7,457 nt of DNA from the NCBI GenBank assembly GCA_900554615.1, contig USIB01000061.1:1-7457 (forward strand), written 5' to 3'. Positions 1 to 5,252 of the stretch are shown in pieces (positions within the stretch are counted from its first letter, which is position 1; every line of letters begins with the position of its first letter). Source of the stretch: an uncultured Mycoplasmatota bacterium. GTDB lineage: Bacteria; Bacillota_I; Bacilli_A; RF39; UBA660. A model generated the notes under the pieces. It made no database searches. It saw only the letters and a list, made by a program, of their open reading frames with translations, and had not been told where the DNA came from. The position numbers were made by a program, and so were the translations under genes.

Positions 1-149
1 TTACTTCATAGTCTTTAATTCTATTTAAATTACTTATAAAGTCTTTACTTATAAGTCTTGAAAACATCCCCCCCCCTAGTGCATATTTTCGTTTGGATGT
101 TATTATATTCTTGTGACAACATTATGCGGGGATTTTTATAAATCTTACT
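1..149 (-). repeat. Left copy of the ~149-bp poly-G leader element
   Basis: This is a direct copy of 7309-7457 at a constant offset of 7308 with no gap needed. The best block (95-146 against 7403-7454) matches at 47 of 52 positions. The middle, around the C run, has diverged, and the far end (AAAGACTATGAA on the minus strand, plus strand 5-16) is conserved again. The element carries the coding region described at 45-200. Its minus-strand downstream end is cut by the window, so whether a hairpin and a surface gene follow, as at the other copy, cannot be seen. Confidence 0.85.
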
Positions 150-200
150 CATTTGTAAATTATTTAGTACACTATAATTGCAAATTATTTTAGATTTCAT
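45..200 (-). CDS. Small 51-aa ORF with in-frame poly-G tract; candidate phase-variable leader peptide
   Basis: I do not recognise this family. The ATG at 198-200 follows an AAGGAG ribosome binding site (210-215) with 9-nt spacing and a promoter at 233-261; an in-frame TGA just upstream rules out a longer start. Key residues are an NPRIMLSQEYNNI block (23-35), then Cys40 and Arg42-Gly43-Gly44, where AGG GGG GGG G is a 9-G run (plus strand 68-76), then a short tail ending Tyr-Lys-stop. There is no signal peptide or membrane segment. A paralogue at 7353-7457 has the same visible length up to the stop; in the conserved block its differences at Asn23, Leu28 and Ser29 are synonymous and those at Tyr21 and Lys22 are not, which moderately supports coding. 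With one G fewer, or two more, the frame would pass the TAA and stay open to the window edge. Real translation is likely; function is inferred only. Confidence 0.65.
   Translation of the reverse strand: MKSKIICNYSVLNNLQMSKIYKNPRIMLSQEYNNIQTKICTRGGDVFKTYK
68..76 (-). repeat. Homopolymer tract, 9 G on the minus strand
   Basis: Nine consecutive Cs on the plus strand occur in strongly AT-rich DNA, inside a small ORF and out of frame with the longer open frame after it. Runs of this length are known to mutate by slipped-strand mispairing in other bacterial contingency loci; slippage here is inferred. The run sits within an AACATCC/GGATGTT inverted repeat (63-69 and 95-101). Confidence 0.9.
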
Positions 201-209
201 AAGGGGATT

Positions 210-215
210 CTCCTT
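210..215 (-). promoter_or_regulatory. Ribosome binding site of the small ORF
   Basis: AAGGAG on the minus strand lies 9 nt before the ATG at 198-200. It fixes the start of a gene too short for most gene finders and is the best single argument that this ORF is translated. Confidence 0.65.
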
Positions 216-232
216 TCATATTTTCTATAACA

Positions 233-261
233 ATTTTATCATAAACAAAACATAAATACAA
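233..261 (-). promoter_or_regulatory. Probable extended -10 sigma-A promoter of the small ORF
   Basis: On the minus strand, TTGTAT (256-261) is separated by 17 nt from TAAAAT (233-238), with a TGA directly before the -10 giving an extended -10. The -35 matches consensus only in its TTG. Transcription should start near 226, leaving a leader of about 25 nt before the ATG, with the ribosome binding site at 210-215. Confidence 0.55.
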
Positions 262-262
262 T

Positions 263-307
263 ACCCAAAATATTTGTAAGAGAGACAAATATCTTTGGCT
301 CTCTTAC
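263..307 (-). terminator. Probable terminator after the cysteine-rich surface protein gene
   Basis: A 9-bp perfect stem (276-284 with 299-307, GTAAGAGAG/CTCTCTTAC) is capped, after one mismatch, by a CAAA/TTTG stem and a 4-nt loop. On the minus strand it is followed by AAATATTTTGGG, a broken T run. It separates the 404-aa gene from the promoter of the next small gene, whose -35 begins just downstream. Confidence 0.55.
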
Positions 308-310
308 ATC

Positions 311-334
311 ACGGAAAACATAAACTTGTTTATG
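311..334 (-). terminator. Short hairpin with TTTT just after the 404-aa gene stop
   Basis: CATAAAC/GTTTATG (319-325 with 328-334) is a 7-bp inverted repeat with a 2-nt spacer, followed on the minus strand by TTTTCC. It lies 13 nt past the stop codon. The stem is AT-rich and weak, so it may be an accessory terminator or an mRNA 3' end stabiliser rather than the main one. Confidence 0.35.
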
Positions 335-347
335 ATTGAAGTGAATA

Positions 348-1562
348 CTAATCTTCTATTCTAGTCTTATAATAATAAACACCATATGCTAAAGCACCAA
401 TACCAATAGTCCAAGCAAGAAACATCATAACATCACCAGTTTTATTATTCTTATCTATTTCCTCATCAGTTTTATCACTCTTTTCCCATTTAGCATATAA
501 AGTAATATCACTAGTAATCTTAGTATTAAAATCATATTTATTCTTATAATCCTTATCAGTATACCAACCAATAAAAGTATAGCCTTCTCTTACAGGATTA
601 CTTAAAGCCGAAACCACATCATCTTTAGTAACTTCTTTAACAGTATCACTAGTAGTACCATCATTATAATTAAAAGTAACCTTATAAGTCTCCTTAAGAG
701 TAGCACTATAACATTTAACTCCCTTATCACTTACAGTACCATCTAAATCACAAATAGCCTTAGGATTATCTTTCTGACAGGATTCTAAAGTATTATAATT
801 ACACTTAACTTCAGGAGCTTTAGTACATTTATCACTACTAGTAACAGAACTAATAAATGACCATTTACCACTACAAGTATCTGTAGGTAACCCAGAAGAC
901 CATTTAAAATCTCCACTAGTAGAACAAGAATAACAACCAGTTTTTAAAGTCCAATCAGCATATGCAATAACATCATCACTAGAAGGACATACATAATCAT
1001 CACCACTATTATACTTCTTATTATCAATATTCCAACCATTGAAAGTATAACCATCTCTCTCAGGTACAGTAGAAGTAATTTTACCAGTCTTTTCAATCTT
1101 AGTATCAGAAATACTACCAGTTCCCCCATTTAAATTATATTTAATATTACAAGTAGTAACAGGTGCTTTACATTCACTACTAGAAGTAATATCATCAAGT
1201 GTAGTCCAACTTCCACCATTACAATCTTCTGTTGGTTGTGTAGTAACCCATTGATAAAATTTACCACTACTAACACTTCCAACACAATGATAACATTTAT
1301 AAGTAGGTGCCTTACAATTTGCTTCACTAGTTACATTACTATCAACATTCCAAGAGCCACCACTACACTCTCCCTCAGGACTAGCAGTCCATTGATAATA
1401 CTTACCATTGCTTGCCTGTCCAGTACAATAAAAACACTTTAAATCACCATCAGTAATAGCATAACTACTTCCCATACTACTAATACCAAAATATCCAACT
1501 GATATAGCAAGTACTAACGCAAAAATACCATACATAAATCTTTTCTTTTCATTATTTTTCAT
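348..1562 (-). CDS. Cysteine-rich secreted surface protein with InlB-type repeats and a degenerate sorting signal
   Basis: A 404-aa predicted cell-surface protein, probably an adhesin-like or matrix-binding product; the ligand is unknown. A signal peptide (residues 1-35) has Lys/Arg at the front, a hydrophobic core from 9, and likely cleavage after SSYA. Three cysteine-rich repeats follow (43-86, 90-134, 210-250) with the pattern C-x2-C, then C-x(1,2)-G-x-W, then C-(T)KAP. Two InlB/Listeria-Bacteroides-type repeats lie at 138-205 and 293-361, with GYTFxGW and a closing YAxW. A fourth shorter Cys-rich stretch is at 254-285. The C-terminus (NNKTGD at 372-377, hydrophobic 378-396, then KTRIED) resembles a sortase signal but lacks the proline of the usual NPKTG. 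The chosen ATG has AAGGAG 8 nt upstream (1571-1576); the in-frame ATG at 1568 is only 2 nt from it, and the TTG at 1601 lies upstream of the predicted transcript start. Confidence 0.85.
   Translation of the reverse strand: MKNNEKKRFMYGIFALVLAISVGYFGISSMGSSYAITDGDLKCFYCTGQASNGKYYQWTASPEGECSGGSWNVDSNVTSEANCKAPTYKCYHCVGSVSSGKFYQWVTTQPTEDCNGGSWTTLDDITSSSECKAPVTTCNIKYNLNGGTGSISDTKIEKTGKITSTVPERDGYTFNGWNIDNKKYNSGDDYVCPSSDDVIAYADWTLKTGCYSCSTSGDFKWSSGLPTDTCSGKWSFISSVTSSDKCTKAPEVKCNYNTLESCQKDNPKAICDLDGTVSDKGVKCYSATLKETYKVTFNYNDGTTSDTVKEVTKDDVVSALSNPVREGYTFIGWYTDKDYKNKYDFNTKITSDITLYAKWEKSDKTDEEIDKNNKTGDVMMFLAWTIGIGALAYGVYYYKTRIED
813..1436 (-). repeat. Three cysteine-rich coding repeats (1305-1436, 1161-1295, 813-935)
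   Basis: The 404-aa protein contains three related units of about 41-45 residues sharing C-x2-C, a Q/K-W pair, C-x(1,2)-G-x-W and a final Cys followed by (T)KAP. The first two are adjacent; the third is separated from them by an InlB-type repeat. Their regular cysteines suggest small disulfide-stabilised modules. I do not recognise the module as a named domain. Confidence 0.7.
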
Positions 1563-1591
1563 ATTCATAACTCCTTCTATCTTACATATAA

Positions 1592-1620
1592 ATGATATCA
1601 AAAAAATAAATAATTTACAA
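1592..1620 (-). promoter_or_regulatory. Sigma-A promoter of the 404-aa surface protein gene
   Basis: On the minus strand TTGTAA (1615-1620), a 17-nt spacer and TATCAT (1592-1597) are preceded by an extended -10 TGA. The predicted start is near 1585, about 22 nt before the ATG, leaving room for little beyond the AAGGAG site. This gene therefore has its own promoter and no long leader. Confidence 0.6.
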
Positions 1621-1637
1621 GTACTTTACGCAAATTT

Positions 1638-1660
1638 AAAAAAAACATAACCTAAGTTAT
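1638..1660 (-). terminator. Weak terminator at the end of trmK
   Basis: A short ATAAC/GTTAT stem (1647-1651 with 1656-1660) with a 4-nt loop overlaps the trmK stop codon. It is followed on the minus strand by eight Ts (plus strand 1638-1645). The stem is only 5 bp, so read-through into the surface protein gene is likely. Confidence 0.4.
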
Positions 1661-2323
1661 ATTTTTTAATATATTAATATTTCTTTTAAGTTTAATCTTA
1701 TAAATACAATGTCCCTTTATACTACTAATAATATCAACTAAATTATCATATTCCATCTTACATTTATCTCTAAATAAATCACTATTTTTTCTCATTAATA
1801 TAGGTCCTAAATAAAGTTCTTTATAAGAATATCTTCTTTTGCCCTTAATAAATTTAATAATAGTATAAATCTTTCCTCTATCAAGAACAAGTTCTTCATC
1901 ATCAATATAATAACCTAAACTAGTAACAGTCTTTCTAAGTAAATAAATATCAGTATTACTCTGAATAATAATTTTATTAACATTAACAAGTTTATCAACA
2001 TCACTCTTAAGAAAACCAGTAATATTATTAGCCCCCATACCAGCAATCACAATAGTATCAACATTATCATTATTTTCAATAACCGATAATCCATCACCAA
2101 GTCTAACATCAATTCTATCTTCTAAATTATATTTAGATATATTCCCTCTAGCGGACTCCAAAGCATTCTTATTAACATCACTAGCAATAATATTTAATTT
2201 CTTATATTTATTTGCCAAAAATATAGATAAAAGTCCGTGATCACAACCAATATCAATCACGGATTTATCATTTTCATCTACAAAACTAGCAACTACTTCT
2301 AATCTTTTAGACAACTTATTCAT
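1652..2323 (-). CDS. trmK: tRNA (adenine(22)-N(1))-methyltransferase TrmK
   Basis: A 223-aa cytoplasmic Rossmann-fold methyltransferase, near the usual length for TrmK/YqfN (about 230). The family transfers a methyl group from S-adenosylmethionine to N1 of A22 in tRNA. The SAM-binding motif I is VIDIGCDHG (22-30), followed by the acidic ASD (47-49), GDGL (76-79), and the family-typical IAGMGANNI (93-101). The C-terminal part after about 165 is the basic, helical extension of this family. The ATG lies inside the end of rpoD (overlap ATGAATAA, 8 nt), with AAGGA about 9 nt upstream, indicating translational coupling. Its place right after the sigma factor gene matches the sigA-yqfN order known in Bacilli. 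No missing core residue is seen. Confidence 0.92.
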   Translation of the reverse strand: MNKLSKRLEVVASFVDENDKSVIDIGCDHGLLSIFLANKYKKLNIIASDVNKNALESARGNISKYNLEDRIDVRLGDGLSVIENNDNVDTIVIAGMGANNITGFLKSDVDKLVNVNKIIIQSNTDIYLLRKTVTSLGYYIDDEELVLDRGKIYTIIKFIKGKRRYSYKELYLGPILMRKNSDLFRDKCKMEYDNLVDIISSIKGHCIYKIKLKRNINILKNIT

Positions 2324-3413
2324 TTAAGAAATCCTTTAACTTTCTACTTCTAGATGGATGTCTAAGTTTTCTAAGAGCCTTAGCCTCAATCTGTCTAATT
2401 CTCTCTCTCGTAACACCAAACATTTGCCCAACTTCTTCTAGTGTTTTAGAAGATCCATCATCAAGACCAAATCTTAGTCTAAGTACCTGTTCTTCTCTTT
2501 CAGTCAAAGTAAGTAAAACATCACTAATCTCTTCTTTTAACATTTCATGAATAGTAAAATCTTCAGGAGACATATTACTTTCATCAGGAACAAAATCACC
2601 TAAATGTGAATCTTCTTCCTCTCCAATTGGAGTTTCTAAAGATACAGGGTCTTGTGCAATCTTAACAACTTCTCTAATCTTTTCAGGACTCATACCCATT
2701 TTTTCAGCAAGTTCTTCATCAGTAGGTTCTCTATTAAGTTCAAGTGTAAGTTGTCTTTGGAATCTAGATAACTTATTAATAGTTTCAACCATATGAACAG
2801 GAACCCTAATAGTTCTAGCCTGATCCGCTATCGCTCTAGTAATGGCTTGTCTAATCCACCAAGTAGCATAAGTCGAAAACTTATATCCCTTATTAGCATC
2901 AAACTTTTCAACAGCCTTCATAAGTCCAATATTACCCTCTTGTATTAAATCAAGAAAAAGCATTCCTCTACCAACATATCTTTTAGCAATAGAAACAACA
3001 AGTCTTAAATTAGATTCAGCAAGTCTATTTTTAGCCTCTTCATCACCATTAGCAATTCTTTCTGATAACTCAGTCTCCTCATCAAGAGAAAGAAGACTAA
3101 TTTTACCAATTTCTTTTAAATACATTCTAACAGGGTCATTAATAGTAAGTTCTTTAGCAATATTATTATCCTTTAAAATATCCTCTAAATCACCACCTGA
3201 ATCTTCTTCACCATCATCATCTAAATCAGATTCAGATACAACACTAATATCATTTTCCATAAGAGCATTATAAAGTTCATCAAGTAAATCACTACCAATT
3301 TCAAGTCCCTTTAACTCTTCTGCTAATTCCTCATAAGTAATAAAACCAAGTTCCTTACCCTTTTTAATTAAGTTCTCTTTTCTTTGTTCAAAATCTTTAA
3401 TTTCTGATACCAT
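2316..3413 (-). CDS. rpoD: RNA polymerase primary sigma factor RpoD/SigA
   Basis: A 365-aa housekeeping sigma-70 factor, close to Bacillus SigA (371). Order of parts: region 1.1 (about 8-60), an acidic Asp/Glu linker (61-80), region 1.2 (91-122, NDPVRMYLKEIG), region 2 (134-204) with the core-binding DLIQEGNIGLMKAVEKFD and the -10 reading helix YATWWIRQAITRAI (Gln189 and Thr192), region 3 (211-285), and region 4 (298-360) with the -35 helix-turn-helix ending VTRERIRQIEAKALRKLR. It binds core RNA polymerase and recognises promoters of the TTGACA/TATAAT type, in line with those seen in this window. The ATG at 3411-3413 lies within the 3' end of dnaG (17-nt overlap) and has AAGGGGAGGA upstream, so translation is probably strong and coupled. 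Expression follows the dnaG promoter; an internal promoter inside dnaG cannot be excluded. Confidence 0.97.
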   Translation of the reverse strand: MVSEIKDFEQRKENLIKKGKELGFITYEELAEELKGLEIGSDLLDELYNALMENDISVVSESDLDDDGEEDSGGDLEDILKDNNIAKELTINDPVRMYLKEIGKISLLSLDEETELSERIANGDEEAKNRLAESNLRLVVSIAKRYVGRGMLFLDLIQEGNIGLMKAVEKFDANKGYKFSTYATWWIRQAITRAIADQARTIRVPVHMVETINKLSRFQRQLTLELNREPTDEELAEKMGMSPEKIREVVKIAQDPVSLETPIGEEEDSHLGDFVPDESNMSPEDFTIHEMLKEEISDVLLTLTEREEQVLRLRFGLDDGSSKTLEEVGQMFGVTRERIRQIEAKALRKLRHPSRSRKLKDFLNE

Positions 3414-5130
3414 TTCTAAATCCTCCCCTTATCTTCATAATTTCCATTGATATTTCTGCCTGTTTTAATGGATCTTTCTCTTCCTTTAACTTCTTATTTA
3501 GATTATTAATTTTTACTTCTCTATGATAACTATTCACAACAAAAATATAATCTTCAATCTCTAATTCCTGAAAGTCCTCTTTAATATCCATAGCAATAAT
3601 ATCTTGAAGCGTTTTAAGCATTTCCGCACGATCAGATATATAACTAATAAAATCAGCAACATTTATTATACCATATTTATGAAAATAGTAAATAATTTCA
3701 TTAGATAAATCACGAATATTTTTATCTGGAAAATATCCAACACTATTCTCAACCATATTAAGTACCTTTTCATTCTTTAACATATAGTAAATAAGACTAT
3801 TTTCAGCCATCACATATTTATTATAACTCTTTTTAGGTTTAACAACCTTAATAACCTCTTTTTTATTCTTAACTAACTTTTTATATTTATCCCTAATAGT
3901 CTCATAATCAATATTAAAATTATCAGATATTTTCTTTAAATTAAGTTCAATAACTATATCATCTTTTTCATTAGTAAGTTCCTTTAAAGCACTATTAATA
4001 TAAGAAGAAACATCTTTAATATTCCCAAAATTCTTATTCTTCTTTAGTAATTCCATTTTATAATCAATAAGATTAATACCAGAATTAATTTGTGCTAAAA
4101 AAGAATCCTTACCATTCTTCAAAATATATTCATCAGGGTCCATATTATCAGGAAGTCTAACTATTTTAATATTAACACCAGAGTCTTCAAATAATTCTAT
4201 TGCACTAACAGTAGCCTTCTCACCAGCAGCATCTCCATCAAAACACAAAACAACATTATTAGTCATATTTCTAATAATATTCTTATGGTCTTTAGTAAGA
4301 GCAGTTCCCATTGTAGCAATACAATTATTAACTCCTATCGTACTTGCCCTAATAACATCCATCTGTCCTTCCATAATAATAACAGTATCATTTTTTTTAA
4401 GTTGCTCTTTAGCAATATGATAATTATATAATATCTTTCCCTTTTTAAACTTATCAGTTTCCTTAGTATTAACGTATTTAGCAGTATCTCTAGTATTATA
4501 TATTCTACCAGAAAAAGCAACTGGATTACCACTCAAATCATAAATAGGAAACATAATCCTATTAATAAAAATATCATGTCCATTGTCATTAGTAATACCA
4601 TATTGAACAAGTTTATCAATACTATATTTCTTACTAACCAAATAATCAGTAATAGATACTTTCTGAATAGAAAGACCAATTCCAAACTTCTTTATAGTAT
4701 CTTTATCTATATTTCTCTTCTCTAAGTATTCTATAGCATTCTTACCTAAATTAGTAAATAAACTATTTTGATAAAACTTATTTGCTAAAGAATACGCATC
4801 AAAGTATTCATCTCTTTTCTCACTATAAGAAACATCATTTCCTACATTAATACCAGCCTTCTCACCAAGAAGTCTAACAGCCTGCAGAAAAGATATTTTT
4901 TCAAAATCTGCTACAAAAGTAAAGACATTCCCACTAGCACCACAAGAAAAACAAGTATATATTTGTTTATCTGGACTAACACTCATACTAGGAGAATGGT
5001 CATCATGAAATGGACAAACACCAAAATAATTTTTTCCTTTTTTTGTAAGATTAACATATTTAGATATAACATCAACAATATCAGTTTTATTTCTTATCTC
5101 ATTCATAACCTCATTACTGATATAAGACAT
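3397..5130 (-). CDS. dnaG: DNA primase DnaG
   Basis: A 577-aa primase that makes the RNA primers for chromosomal replication. The N-terminal zinc finger is the CHC2 type: Cys39, His42, Cys60, Cys63. The RNA polymerase domain follows, with a TOPRIM core showing the catalytic MEGQMDVI (Glu254) and the metal-binding CFDGDAAG (Asp298, Asp300). EGQMD replaces the more common EGYMD, which is conservative for function because Glu and Asp are kept. After about 430 comes a less conserved, mostly helical C-terminal domain expected to bind the DnaB-type helicase. I chose the ATG at 5130 rather than the in-frame TTG at 5157 because AAGGAAGTGAT, a near-perfect match to the anti-Shine-Dalgarno, precedes it and the TTG coincides with the predicted transcription start. 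It is the first gene of an overlapping dnaG-rpoD-trmK operon. Confidence 0.96.
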   Translation of the reverse strand: MSYISNEVMNEIRNKTDIVDVISKYVNLTKKGKNYFGVCPFHDDHSPSMSVSPDKQIYTCFSCGASGNVFTFVADFEKISFLQAVRLLGEKAGINVGNDVSYSEKRDEYFDAYSLANKFYQNSLFTNLGKNAIEYLEKRNIDKDTIKKFGIGLSIQKVSITDYLVSKKYSIDKLVQYGITNDNGHDIFINRIMFPIYDLSGNPVAFSGRIYNTRDTAKYVNTKETDKFKKGKILYNYHIAKEQLKKNDTVIIMEGQMDVIRASTIGVNNCIATMGTALTKDHKNIIRNMTNNVVLCFDGDAAGEKATVSAIELFEDSGVNIKIVRLPDNMDPDEYILKNGKDSFLAQINSGINLIDYKMELLKKNKNFGNIKDVSSYINSALKELTNEKDDIVIELNLKKISDNFNIDYETIRDKYKKLVKNKKEVIKVVKPKKSYNKYVMAENSLIYYMLKNEKVLNMVENSVGYFPDKNIRDLSNEIIYYFHKYGIINVADFISYISDRAEMLKTLQDIIAMDIKEDFQELEIEDYIFVVNSYHREVKINNLNKKLKEEKDPLKQAEISMEIMKIRGGFRNGIRN

Positions 5131-5161
5131 AGATATCACTTCCTTACAAAAAGCCAATATA

Positions 5162-5190
5162 ATTATATAACAAAAGATTTTTTTTGTAAA
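5162..5190 (-). promoter_or_regulatory. Sigma-A promoter of the dnaG-rpoD-trmK operon
   Basis: Minus-strand TTTACA (5185-5190), a spacer of exactly 17 nt and a perfect TATAAT (5162-5167). Transcription should start near 5155, giving a 25-nt leader with the ribosome binding site. This is the best promoter in the window, and it would make rpoD part of a SigA-driven, self-reinforcing unit. Confidence 0.8.
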
Positions 5191-5220
5191 GCAATTTTCT
5201 ACATTTTATTTATCTAGCCG

Positions 5221-5252
5221 AAAATAAAGAAGATATTTACCTAAATATCCTC
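5221..5252 (-). terminator. Strong intrinsic terminator of the 666-aa gene
   Basis: An 11-bp inverted repeat (5229-5239 with 5242-5252) begins directly after the stop codon and is followed on the minus strand by TTTATTTT. The one imperfect pair is G-U in minus-strand RNA but A-C in plus-strand RNA, which points to the minus strand as the functional one. It insulates the dnaG operon from the surface gene upstream. Confidence 0.8.

Noticed and set aside
68..76. Frame offset caused by homopolymer sequencing error
   Set aside because: Not excluded, since long-read data miscount such runs. However, both copies are off by the same amount and align without gaps, so I treat the sequence as given and flag read-level checking in the main finding.
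68..100. G tract as a variable spacer between -35 and -10 (Neisseria-type switch), using TATAAA/TATAAG after the tract
   Set aside because: A -35-like TTGTAG precedes the tract only in the right copy, and the spacing there would be 22 nt. No matching -35 exists at left. Kept only as a weak alternative.
102..107. Perfect TATAAT on the minus strand in both element copies (also 7410-7415) as a conserved promoter -10
   Set aside because: There is no TTGACA-like hexamer at 16-18 nt upstream in either copy (the sequence there is CCCGCA), and the same bases encode conserved Tyr-Asn codons of the small ORF. The left copy has a better placed promoter at 233-261.
5131..5157. Longer DnaG start at the TTG (5155-5157)
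   Set aside because: It falls at the predicted transcription start, has no ribosome binding site, and the ATG at 5130 has an excellent one.
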